Source: Victivallales bacterium (GTDB taxonomy: Bacteria > Verrucomicrobiota > Lentisphaeria > Victivallales > SZUA-371). From it: a stretch of 6,722 nucleotides of DNA. Below the pieces are notes generated by a model. That model worked only from the letters and a program-made list of their open reading frames with translations. It made no database searches and was not told the DNA's origin. The stretch lies in NCBI GenBank assembly GCA_028691155.1, contig JAQUZV010000127.1, positions 1-6,722 on the forward strand. Direction: 5' to 3'. Positions within the stretch are counted from its first letter, which is position 1; every line of letters begins with the position of its first letter. Position numbers and translations under genes: made by a program. This document shows positions 1 to 5,757 of this stretch, one piece after another.

Positions 1-695
1 GAGGGATTGCGGAAAATACAACCGGCATTGCGACAGTGCGGTTCCACCCCGGAACGCCGGGCCAGTTCCTCATTGACCAGCCAGTCTTCCATCTCCTCGT
101 CACTGCGGTCCAGGGCCAGAATCGCCCCGGTGATAATGACGTCATCGGGAAGATCGGACCCATGATAGCACCAATTGACACAATCGGATGAAACCGACCA
201 GGGATTGCCGCCGCGGTCAAAACCGAACAATTCCAAAGTCTTGTCGCTGATGCTCAACCCGAGCGCGCCGGCATTCATGCGCAACGCGCCGCCGATGGTG
301 CCGGGAATACCGGCCAGACGCGACATACCGCCCCAACCGTGCTCGGCGGCATAACGAATCAACGCCCGCAGTTTCACCCCCGCGCCGACGGTAAAATGCG
401 TCCGCCCACAACTGATGTTGACAAATGAACCCCGACGCAACCGAATGACGATTCCGTCATACGGCTCGTCCGAACCGACCAGATTGGAACCGTTGCCCAA
501 CGGCAGCCAGGGCACCTCGTGCAGGGAACACCACTGGAGCAACAGCCGCAGTTCGATATCGTTGCCGGGTTCCACCAGAACCGGCGCATTGCCGCCGATG
601 CCGAGCGTAGTCAGCTTCTGCCAGGTGTAGTCTTCACTGACAAAAAGTTCGGGAAACTCCTGCCGCAAACCGGTGATGATCTCTGCCCGCTTCAT
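1..695 (-). CDS. murB: UDP-N-acetylenolpyruvoylglucosamine reductase MurB (3' end off window)
   Basis: MurB uses FAD and NADPH to reduce UDP-GlcNAc-enolpyruvate to UDP-MurNAc, the second committed step of cytoplasmic peptidoglycan precursor synthesis. From the ATG at 695-693 the frame stays open for 231 codons to the window edge. About 60-80 C-terminal residues should be missing, since family members are usually around 300 aa. Recognisable blocks are TLGIGGNAP (about 30-38), the FAD-binding LGNGSNLV (66-73), AGIPGTIGGALRMNAGA (128-144) and AGCIFRNP (224-231). The GGALRMNAGA form indicates a type II (short) MurB. Two key positions differ from the usual. The catalytic Ser of AGS(I/V)FxNP is Cys226, a substitution I recall from other MurBs, and the Arg of the YRxS motif appears to be His178 (YHGS). 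It lies 23 nt downstream of hisI, presumably in the same transcript. The nearest Shine-Dalgarno-like run (AAAGGGG) is 13 nt from the ATG, which is rather far. The family call is secure; full activity is not certain. Confidence 0.93.
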   Translation of the reverse strand, partial: MKRAEIITGLRQEFPELFVSEDYTWQKLTTLGIGGNAPVLVEPGNDIELRLLLQWCSLHEVPWLPLGNGSNLVGSDEPYDGIVIRLRRGSFVNISCGRTHFTVGAGVKLRALIRYAAEHGWGGMSRLAGIPGTIGGALRMNAGALGLSISDKTLELFGFDRGGNPWSVSSDCVNWCYHGSDLPDDVIITGAILALDRSDEEMEDWLVNEELARRSGVEPHCRNAGCIFRNP

Positions 696-718
696 ATACG
701 ATACGCCGCCCCTTTGCT

Positions 719-1096
719 TTATTGCTGGTAAACTTGTTTCGGATCGAATATCCTGGCGCCGACGATTTCCAGATGATCGTCCGCAACCCGACGGAAAAAA
801 CAACTCCGATAGCCCAGGTGACAGGCGGCGCCGCCATCCTGTTCCACCTTGAACACCACCGTATCCAGATCACAGTCCACCAGTATTTCCCGGATGTGCT
901 GAATATTTCCGGAGGTGGCCCCCTTGATCCAGAGTTCGCCGCGGGAACGCGACCAATAGGTGGCTTGCCCGGTCCGCAAGGTGGCCTCCCAGGCTTCGCG
1001 GTTGATATAAGCCATCATCAATATCTCATTGGTCTGATAATCCTGCGCAATCGCCGGAATCAAGCCGTTGCCTTTGCTGAAATCCAATTCGATCAT
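719..1096 (-). CDS. hisI: Phosphoribosyl-AMP cyclohydrolase HisI
   Basis: HisI opens the purine ring of phosphoribosyl-AMP to give phosphoribosyl-formimino-AICAR-phosphate, the third step of histidine biosynthesis, in the cytoplasm. The 125-aa product is the stand-alone form. There is no fused HisE pyrophosphohydrolase domain, so hisE must lie elsewhere. Family motifs occur in order: LMMAYINREA (26-35), YWSRSRGELWIKG (47-59), SGNIQ (62-66), VDCDLD (73-78) and ACHLGYRSCF (91-100). Asp74, Asp76 and Asp78 match the Mg-binding aspartates, and Cys75, Cys92 and Cys99 match the zinc ligands. The usual HTGRRSCF is HLGYRSCF here, a mild variant. GGGA eight nt before the ATG can serve as ribosome binding site. 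It is the first gene of a probable hisI-murB operon, transcribed away from the pteridine-reductase-like gene. No other his gene is visible. Confidence 0.95.
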   Translation of the reverse strand: MIELDFSKGNGLIPAIAQDYQTNEILMMAYINREAWEATLRTGQATYWSRSRGELWIKGATSGNIQHIREILVDCDLDTVVFKVEQDGGAACHLGYRSCFFRRVADDHLEIVGARIFDPKQVYQQ

Positions 1097-1222
1097 ATCC
1101 TGTTTCCCATTGCGGTCGACCGACCATATTCATAAAAATTCCCGACCGAAACTTGTTAAATATTCGATCCGGAGCTAAAATATACGGATCGCAGGATATT
1201 TTCAAGTGCGGGAGAATATATT
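1097..1222. promoter_or_regulatory. Divergent promoter region between hisI and the SDR gene
   Basis: This 126-bp intergenic stretch must carry start signals for both directions. Rightward, TTGTTA (1153-1158), a 17-bp spacer and TAAAAT (1176-1181) make a good sigma70-type candidate, 4/6 and 5/6 matches, giving a leader of about 35 nt. Leftward, TTGAAA (complement of 1200-1205) and TATATT (complement of 1179-1184) match 5/6 each, but the spacer is only 15 bp, so this one is less certain. The two -10 boxes overlap physically. All positions were read by eye. Confidence 0.5.
1165..1191. promoter_or_regulatory. Inverted repeat spanning both -10 boxes (candidate operator)
   Basis: A perfect 7-bp inverted repeat, CGATCCG (1165-1171) and CGGATCG (1185-1191), has a 13-bp AT-rich centre. 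Its centre (1178) falls in the overlapping -10 elements of the two divergent promoter candidates. A dimeric regulator bound here would block both directions. The operator role is inference; only the repeat is directly seen. Confidence 0.35.
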
Positions 1223-1939
1223 ATGGAAATAGCGGATCGGACGGTGCTGATTACCGGCGGCGCGCTCCGGATCGGACAGGCGCTGACGCAGTCATTTGCC
1301 GCCGCCGGCGCCAGAGTGATTATCCATTGCCGCCACGCCGTCGCCGCCGCCGCCACGTTGCGGGACCGACTCCCGAATCCCGACCGCCATCGGATAATCC
1401 AGGCCGACCTGGCCGACGCCGCGGCCGTCGCCGCACTCCTGCCCCGTTGCGGCAAAGTAGATATGCTGATCAACAACGCCGCCATGTTCGTCACCGCGCC
1501 GCTGCAACAGGAATCCGACCGGGATATGCAGCGTCAACTGCAGGTCAATTTTCTGGCGCCGCTGGAACTGATGCGGCAATTTGCCCGGCAGGAAGAACTG
1601 ACGCAAGGGGTCATCATCAATATCCTCGATCAACAGATTGTCCGCCACCCGAACGACACCGGCAGTTATCTGCTGGCCAAACAGAGTCTGGCCGAAGCCA
1701 CGCTGCTGGCGGCACGGCAATTCGCGCCGACAATCCGGGTCAATGCACTCGCACCGGGTCCGGTTCTGCCCCCGTCCCACCTGCCCCCGGGAGCCGGAAT
1801 GAAGAAGGTTCTGGCCCAGGTGCCGCTGCGGCGTCAGGTTGAACTGGGTCAACTGACGGAAGCGTGCCTGTTTCTCTGCCGCAACGAAGCCGTGACGGGA
1901 CAAATCCTTTTCGTCGACGGCGGACAACATTTAACCTGA
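1223..1939 (+). CDS. Short-chain dehydrogenase, PTR1/FolM-like pteridine reductase
   Basis: This is a 238-aa classical-length SDR, expected to be a cytoplasmic NADPH-dependent oxidoreductase. The Rossmann cofactor motif is TGGALRIG (11-18), with the Arg-Ile/Leu-Gly ending shared by Leishmania PTR1 and E. coli FolM. NNAAMF (84-89), the helix-4 Asn (VNF, 108-110), the catalytic YLLAK (Tyr149, Lys153), VNALAPGP (173-180) and the C-terminal VDGGQHLT follow in order. The residue that is Ser in most SDRs is Asp136 (IINILDQQ), as in PTR1 (IINMVDA) and FolM. The family knowledge points to reduction of dihydropteridines or dihydromonapterin, or reserve dihydrofolate reductase activity. Substrate remains inference, so I give no gene symbol. 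GGGAG at 1210-1214, eight nt before the ATG, supports the start. It is transcribed divergently from hisI. The region is rich in GCC codons, which creates long open shadow frames. Confidence 0.88.
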   Translation: MEIADRTVLITGGALRIGQALTQSFAAAGARVIIHCRHAVAAAATLRDRLPNPDRHRIIQADLADAAAVAALLPRCGKVDMLINNAAMFVTAPLQQESDRDMQRQLQVNFLAPLELMRQFARQEELTQGVIINILDQQIVRHPNDTGSYLLAKQSLAEATLLAARQFAPTIRVNALAPGPVLPPSHLPPGAGMKKVLAQVPLRRQVELGQLTEACLFLCRNEAVTGQILFVDGGQHLT

Positions 1940-2112
1940 AAAAAGAATAATTACCGGAACAAAGGCGTAAAAAACGTAGTCTAAAACACCATAATGTATT
2001 TGTAAGCGATAAAAGTCGGCATTATAGTTATTGAAAATCGGGAATATTAATTCGAACTATGAATATCGGCAACCGAATTTTGATGCAACCCAACATAATA
2101 AGGATTATGAGC
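1940..2112 (+). promoter_or_regulatory. AT-rich intergenic region with promoter for the foldase gene
   Basis: This 173-bp gap is clearly more AT-rich than its flanks. TTGTAA (2000-2005), a 17-bp spacer and TATAGT (2023-2028) form the best sigma70-like promoter in the window, with 4/6 and 5/6 matches at ideal spacing. Transcription would begin near 2035, giving a leader of about 78 nt. I see no convincing terminator hairpin after the SDR stop codon, so readthrough from upstream is possible. Confidence 0.6.
2100..2104 (+). promoter_or_regulatory. Ribosome binding site fixing the foldase start
   Basis: AAGGA lies 8 nt before the ATG at 2113 but only 2 nt before the in-frame ATG at 2107, and downstream of the ATG at 2059. 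It therefore favours 2113, exactly where a standard signal peptide (MKKTQLALL) begins. Confidence 0.7.
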
Positions 2113-3246
2113 ATGAAAAAAACGCAATTAGCCCTGCTCGCCGCCGGCGCCGTAACCTCAATGTATTTCAGCGGCAGCGCATTCGCCGCGGATCAGGCTC
2201 CGGCAGTCAAAGCCGAAGCGGCCAAGGTTGAAGTCAACGCCGATGCCAAAGCCGATGCGGTCGACAAATGGGCGTTCCTGCCCGAGGTTGTCGCGGAAGT
2301 GGACGGCAAGAAATATACCAAAGCCGAAGTCATCAAGATGATGGACGCCAGTATTTCCAAATCGCCTTTTGCCGCCATGATCACCCCGCAGATTCTGCCG
2401 CGGTTTGTCTATGCCCACATCAATGAAATGATCAAGCTTGACCTGCTGCTCAAACTCGCCGCCGCGGATGGAATTACTCCGAGCCCGAAAATGGTGAATG
2501 ACGCCGTGGACGAATTGATGAAGAATGTTTCCCCGGAAGAAAAAGCCATAATCGAGCAGCAGCTGGCCGCGCAGAAGAAAACGCTCGAAAGTTACAAGAA
2601 AGAAATCAGCGAAAATCCGGAACGCCAGAAACAGGCCGCCATTCAAGCTTGGGTCTTGAAGAAAATCGAACCGGGCATCGAAATTTCCGAAGCCGACATC
2701 AAAGAATTCTATGACAAAAACAAAGCGGAATTCATGGTGCCGGAAAAAATGAAGGTATCGCATATTCTGATTGCGCCGAAAGACAAGACCGACCAAGCCA
2801 AGCAGGAAGCCAAGGCCAAGGCGGAAGAACTCCTGGCCGAGCTCAATGCCGGAAAAATCAAGTTCGGAGAAACCGCGGCCAAGGAAAGCACCTGCCCCTC
2901 CAAGAAAAACAACGGCTCCCTGGGGCTCATTTCCCGCAACGATGCTTTCGATCCGGTTTTCCTCAAGGCTGCTTTCGCGCTGAAAAAGGATGAACTCAGC
3001 AAGGTGGTGGAAACGCCGTACGGCTTCCACATTATCCGTTGCGACGACAAGTTCCCGGAACAGCAGCTGTCGCTGGATGACGCCAAGGTCAAAAAGTACA
3101 TCACCAACATGCTCAAAACCCGCGCCATTGAAACCATCGTAATGGAAAAACTCAATGCGGCGGAAAAGAAATACAATGCCCATATTTATCTTGAAGCGCC
3201 GAAAATGCCGAAAATGCCGGCTCCGGCCGTAAAAGCCAATAAATAA
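2113..3246 (+). CDS. Exported parvulin-type peptidyl-prolyl isomerase (SurA/PrsA-like foldase)
   Basis: The product of 377 aa is a secreted prolyl cis-trans isomerase/chaperone, expected in the periplasm helping exported proteins fold. Residues 1-25 are a Sec signal peptide (MKK, hydrophobic core, then AFA before ADQ). There is no lipobox, so unlike PrsA it should be soluble. An Ala/Lys/Val-rich linker (26-50) leads to a helical SurA_N-like segment (about 55-200) that includes EVDGKKYTKAEV. The parvulin domain covers about 212-311: SHILI with His217, STCPSK with Cys261, AFDPVF with Phe279 and Phe283, and TPYGFHII with His306 match the conserved active-site set. A single parvulin domain is present, where E. 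coli SurA has two. The C-terminal tail is Lys/Pro-rich with PKMPKMPAP. It has its own promoter upstream and a strong terminator downstream, so it is probably monocistronic. Which of SurA, PrsA or PpiD it resembles most cannot be settled by eye. Confidence 0.9.
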   Translation: MKKTQLALLAAGAVTSMYFSGSAFAADQAPAVKAEAAKVEVNADAKADAVDKWAFLPEVVAEVDGKKYTKAEVIKMMDASISKSPFAAMITPQILPRFVYAHINEMIKLDLLLKLAAADGITPSPKMVNDAVDELMKNVSPEEKAIIEQQLAAQKKTLESYKKEISENPERQKQAAIQAWVLKKIEPGIEISEADIKEFYDKNKAEFMVPEKMKVSHILIAPKDKTDQAKQEAKAKAEELLAELNAGKIKFGETAAKESTCPSKKNNGSLGLISRNDAFDPVFLKAAFALKKDELSKVVETPYGFHIIRCDDKFPEQQLSLDDAKVKKYITNMLKTRAIETIVMEKLNAAEKKYNAHIYLEAPKMPKMPAPAVKANK

Positions 3247-3262
3247 GGCTATTCTGTTGTTC

Positions 3263-3287
3263 AAGCCCGCTTCGGCGGGCTTTTTTA
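3263..3287 (+). terminator. Rho-independent terminator after the foldase gene
   Basis: AAGCCCGC (3263-3270), a TTCG tetraloop and GCGGGCTT (3275-3282) form a perfect 8-bp GC-rich stem, followed by a T run ending about 3286. It starts 16 nt after the foldase stop codon and is a textbook intrinsic terminator. Confidence 0.95.
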
Positions 3288-3317
3288 TTGTCCGGAAAAC
3301 GGATTGGTTCATAATCG

Positions 3318-3430
3318 GGGCCGAACCGCGGAAGAATTTTCAGTCGGGGCAGCAAACCGTAACTGAACCGCCCCCCGACAGGAAATTCCCCCCTTTCCCG
3401 CTGTCGCCCCGGGCCGAACCGCCCCCCGAC
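3318..3430. repeat. Degenerate C-rich direct repeats
   Basis: GAACCGCCCCCCGAC occurs exactly at 3365-3379 and 3416-3430. GGGCCGAACCGC occurs exactly at 3318-3329 and 3411-3422. The GAACCG core thus recurs three times at intervals of 42 and 51 bp, with an A/T-rich tract (AATTTTC, GAAATTCC, GATTTTCC) after each core. Spacing is irregular and the copies are imperfect, so this is a decayed or weakly organised repeat. Confidence 0.5.
3376..3406. other. Possible bulged hairpin in the C-rich region
   Basis: CGACA (3376-3380) pairs with TGTCG (3402-3406) and GGAAA (3381-3385) pairs with TTTCC (3394-3398). This makes a 10-bp stem with a 3-nt bulge and an 8-nt C-rich loop. No T run follows, so it is not an obvious terminator. 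It could be chance pairing. Confidence 0.3.
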
Positions 3431-3540
3431 GATTTTCCTCCCCGCCGGCCGCGATCACCGACAGCGCCGGTCATGTTCCCGTCCGGTTCAGTACGGTTGC
3501 TGCTGTTATTATTATAAACGTTTTCGCCGCCAAATGGAAA

Positions 3541-3565
3541 GTGTAATTCCGGCGGTAATTTACAC
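3541..3565. promoter_or_regulatory. Inverted repeat GTGTAA-N13-TTACAC
   Basis: A perfect 6-bp inverted repeat with a 13-bp spacer lies about 225 bp before the peptidase start. Its geometry (13-bp spacer) is the same as that of the repeat at 1165-1191, but the sequence differs. It is a candidate protein-binding site only. Confidence 0.25.
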
Positions 3566-3660
3566 GCCGACCGCACCGCAACCAATCATGCCCGGGAAAC
3601 TATGGCTCCGGCCGTTGCGCCGTTCGGAATGTTCTTCACCACCCGAAACCGCTTCTCCCC

Positions 3661-3676
3661 GCCGGAAAGTTCCGGC
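3661..3676. promoter_or_regulatory. Compact palindrome GCCGGAA-AG-TTCCGGC
   Basis: Two perfect 7-bp arms are separated by 2 bp, ending 50 bp upstream of the candidate peptidase -35 box. The loop is too short for a stable RNA hairpin, so a DNA-binding site is more likely than an RNA structure. The GCCGG/CCGGC words are common in this genome, which weakens the case. Confidence 0.25.
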
Positions 3677-3726
3677 AGCACGGGGAAACGAAATGAATCT
3701 TTCCGGTCAAATCATCCGGGTCGGAG

Positions 3727-3755
3727 TTGTAAAACGCCGCAAAAGCCCCTACATT
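3727..3755 (+). promoter_or_regulatory. Candidate promoter of the pepF gene
   Basis: TTGTAA (3727-3732), a 17-bp spacer and TACATT (3750-3755) match 4/6 at each box. Transcription would start near 3762, giving a leader of about 27 nt. That would exclude the in-frame upstream ATGs at 3534 and 3693 from the message, agreeing with the start chosen from homology. Confidence 0.4.
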
Positions 3756-3788
3756 AGCCGGAAAACCATCGGAAAAATCGGGGAATAT

Positions 3789-5594
3789 ATGATGACGACA
3801 CCGCAAACTTTACCGCTGCACTCGGAACTGCCGGTCGAAATGACCTGGGATATCGAAGTAATCTATCCGGACCAGACGGCCTGGGAAAATGATTTTACCG
3901 CCATCGGCGATTATCTTGCCGCCGCCGTCGCCTTCCGGGGCCGTCTCGGAGAAGGCCCCGCAGTATTGGCCGAAGCCTTCCGCGCCGGAGATCGCCTCAA
4001 TCGTCTGGTGGAAAAACTCTATACCTATGCGCATCTGCGCTCCGACGAAGATACGTCCATCTCCGCCCACCGGGCACTGGTGGATCGTGCTTCGGCCCGC
4101 TATGCGGAAATCAGCGGCGCGCTGTCGTGGTTCGAACCGGAACTGCTGGCCTTACCGAAAGCCAGGCTGAAAGAATATCTTGCCGCACCGGAACTACAGT
4201 TCTATCTCCGCACCCTGACGGAGATTCTCCGTGACCAACCCCACACCTTGAGCGACAAGGAAGAACGATTGCTGGGGCTGGCCTCCGATGTCTTCGCCTC
4301 ATCCGCCAGAATCTTCTCGCAATTCAACAATGCCGATCTTAAATTTCCGGTCATTGCCGATGAACAGGGACGGGAAAAGGAACTGACGCACGGCAATTAT
4401 CTCAATTTCATGGAATCCCCCGCGCGCGAAGTGCGTCACCGGGCCTTCAACGCCATGTACGACACTTACGCTCAATACCGCAATACGCTGGCCACCACCT
4501 TGTTCGGTGAAATCAAAACCCATACCCTGACGGCACAACTCCGCCATTATCCGTCCGCACTGGCCGCCTCGCTGCACGAGGACAACGTGCCCGTCGCCGT
4601 CTACGACAATCTGATCGTCGCCGTGCGTCGCCACCTCCCGGCCCTGTTCCGCTATTTCAAACTGCGTGCCAAAGCCCTGCAACTGGACCGGATCGACATG
4701 TTCGATCTCTACAACCCGCTGGTTCCGGAATGCCGGGTGGAAGTATCGTGGGAAGAGGCCTGCCGCTGGGTCCGGGAAGCGCTCCGGCCGCTGGGCGAAG
4801 AATACGGCGCCAAGCTGGATCTGGCATTCAGCCGGCGCTGGATCGACGTCCTCGAATGCCGCGGCAAACGTTCCGGCGCCTATTCCGGCGGCTGCTATGA
4901 CACCAACCCCTATGTGTTGCTCAATTTTACCGGAACGCTGAACGATGCGTTTACGCTGGCGCACGAACTGGGCCATTCCCTTCATTCCTATCACTCCCGT
5001 GAGGCCCAGGACTACCATTATGCCGATTACCGCATCTTTGTGGCGGAAGTAGCCTCCACCACCAACGAAATGCTGTTGCATCACTACCTGCTCGACCGGT
5101 GCACCGACCGTAATCTGCGCCTCTATCTGCTCAATCACCATTGCGACCAGTTCCGCGGCACCATTTACCGTCAAACGATGTTCGCCGAATTCGAAAAGCT
5201 GCTCCATGCGCTGGTGGAAGCGGATACGCCGCTGACCGCCGATCTGCTGTGCCGGGAATATTTTGCGTTGAACGCCCAATATCACGGCGACGCCGTCGCC
5301 CCGGACCGCCGCATCGCCATGGAATGGGCCCGCATTCCGCATTTCTACTATGATTTTTATGTCTACAAATACGCCACCGGGCTGGCGGCGGCCGCTCAGC
5401 TGTCGCGTAATATTCTGAGCGGCGCTCCGGACAAGCTGACAGCTTATCTGGAATTTCTGAAGGCCGGAGACACCAAGGACGTGCTGGATATCATGAAGGA
5501 CGCCGGCGTCAATCTGGCCACCCCGGCGCCGATCGACGCCGCTCTGGCCGATTTCAGCGCCACCGTCGATCAGCTGGCCGCCGAACTCGGATAA
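3789..5594 (+). CDS. pepF: Oligoendopeptidase F (M3 family zinc metallopeptidase)
   Basis: PepF is a cytoplasmic zinc metalloendopeptidase that cuts short peptides, mainly in peptide recycling. The 601-aa length is normal for the family. ELPVEMTWDIEVIYPDQTAW (13-32) is the usual N-terminal start of M3B peptidases. The zinc site is HELGH (His392, Glu393, His396), with the third ligand Glu420 in FVAEVASTTNE. YHGDAV (498-503) and RIPHFYYDFYVYKYATG (515-531) are the conserved C-terminal substrate and transition-state regions. No signal peptide is visible. The frame is open back to 3534, but that extension is basic, low-complexity and unlike the family. Adjacent ATGs at 3789 and 3792 follow GGGGA (3780-3784), and 3792 has the better spacing (7 nt), so the true start may be one codon later. 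It is probably monocistronic, with its own promoter and a stem-loop after the stop. Confidence 0.95.
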   Translation: MMTTPQTLPLHSELPVEMTWDIEVIYPDQTAWENDFTAIGDYLAAAVAFRGRLGEGPAVLAEAFRAGDRLNRLVEKLYTYAHLRSDEDTSISAHRALVDRASARYAEISGALSWFEPELLALPKARLKEYLAAPELQFYLRTLTEILRDQPHTLSDKEERLLGLASDVFASSARIFSQFNNADLKFPVIADEQGREKELTHGNYLNFMESPAREVRHRAFNAMYDTYAQYRNTLATTLFGEIKTHTLTAQLRHYPSALAASLHEDNVPVAVYDNLIVAVRRHLPALFRYFKLRAKALQLDRIDMFDLYNPLVPECRVEVSWEEACRWVREALRPLGEEYGAKLDLAFSRRWIDVLECRGKRSGAYSGGCYDTNPYVLLNFTGTLNDAFTLAHELGHSLHSYHSREAQDYHYADYRIFVAEVASTTNEMLLHHYLLDRCTDRNLRLYLLNHHCDQFRGTIYRQTMFAEFEKLLHALVEADTPLTADLLCREYFALNAQYHGDAVAPDRRIAMEWARIPHFYYDFYVYKYATGLAAAAQLSRNILSGAPDKLTAYLEFLKAGDTKDVLDIMKDAGVNLATPAPIDAALADFSATVDQLAAELG

Positions 5595-5603
5595 ACGGCA
5601 ATC

Positions 5604-5632
5604 TCAGGGGGAGAACCACCTTTTCCCCTTGA
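5604..5632 (+). terminator. Stem-loop at the 3' end of pepF
   Basis: A 12-bp stem, TCAGGGGGAGAA (5604-5615) with TTTTCCCCTTGA (5621-5632), includes two G-U pairs and has a CCACC loop. It starts 9 nt after the pepF stop codon. It lacks a proper T run afterwards (AAAATTCTTATC), so it may be a weak or factor-assisted terminator or an mRNA-stabilising 3' end. Confidence 0.55.
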
Positions 5633-5656
5633 AAAATTCTTATCATGCCCTAATAT
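5629..5656 (+). promoter_or_regulatory. Candidate promoter of the surface-repeat gene pair
   Basis: TTGAAA (5629-5634, 5/6 match), a 16-bp spacer and TAATAT (5651-5656, 4/6) lie just after pepF. The -35 box overlaps the 3' arm of the stem-loop at 5604-5632. Transcription would begin near 5663 and leave a leader of about 100 nt before the first gene. TATAAC at 5744-5749 has no good -35 partner and is too close to the start codon. Confidence 0.45.
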
Positions 5657-5752
5657 ATCTCTTATGGGAATTTTCCGCCGCAGGCGATTTTCAGAGATTC
5701 CCGACAGATAGGGGGCGGGGTACTTTCACACCGCTCCGGAGATTATAACAGA

Positions 5753-5757
5753 AGGAG
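5753..5757 (+). promoter_or_regulatory. Strong ribosome binding site of the first surface-repeat gene
   Basis: AGGAG with a 7-nt spacer to the ATG at 5765 is the closest match to the Shine-Dalgarno consensus in this window. It fixes the start exactly at the signal peptide. Confidence 0.8.

Larger units (their letters stand above)
3288..3788. other. Long intergenic region without a credible gene
   Basis: About 500 bp separate the terminator from the peptidase start. Open frames exist on both strands, but they have low-complexity Pro/Arg or Gly/Ser composition, no recognisable family and no good start signals. The left half (about 3310-3470) is C-rich with degenerate repeats and a possible hairpin. 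A short AT-rich patch is at 3504-3518. Two inverted repeats occur at 3541-3565 and 3661-3676, and a promoter candidate at 3727-3755. Confidence 0.7.

Noticed and set aside
722..1135. A 137-codon plus-strand frame opposite hisI
   Set aside because: It has no recognisable domain, while hisI on the other strand has all metal-ligand motifs.
1153..1842. Long overlapping frames on both strands across the SDR gene
   Set aside because: They are Arg/Pro/Ala-rich low-complexity products. The frame at 1223-1939 carries all SDR motifs in order.
2059..2112. Upstream in-frame start for the foldase (ATG at 2059, also 2107)
   Set aside because: It would place 18 residues ahead of a standard signal peptide, and the AAGGA site is spaced for 2113.
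2158..3312. A 384-codon open frame on the minus strand opposite the foldase gene
   Set aside because: It is Phe/Arg/Gly-rich, has no recognisable motifs and runs through the terminator. The plus-strand frame has a signal peptide and a full parvulin domain, so this is a codon-bias shadow.
3257..3517. 86-codon plus-strand frame in the intergenic region
   Set aside because: It reads straight through the rho-independent terminator and is Pro/Arg-rich because of the C runs.
3340..3585. Gly/Ser-rich minus-strand frame (81 codons)
   Set aside because: It looks collagen- or linker-like only because G-rich DNA encodes Gly. There is no good ribosome binding site and no family.
3534..3788. 85-codon in-frame N-terminal extension of pepF (also ATG at 3693)
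   Set aside because: The segment is basic and low-complexity, homologues start near MTWDIE, and the promoter candidate at 3727-3755 lies downstream of both ATGs. GGGGAAACGA before 3693 is a tolerable ribosome binding site, so this is not fully excluded.
4299..5342. A 347-codon open frame on the minus strand inside pepF
   Set aside because: It is antisense to the conserved zinc-peptidase core, shows no family motifs and is explained by GC-rich codon use.
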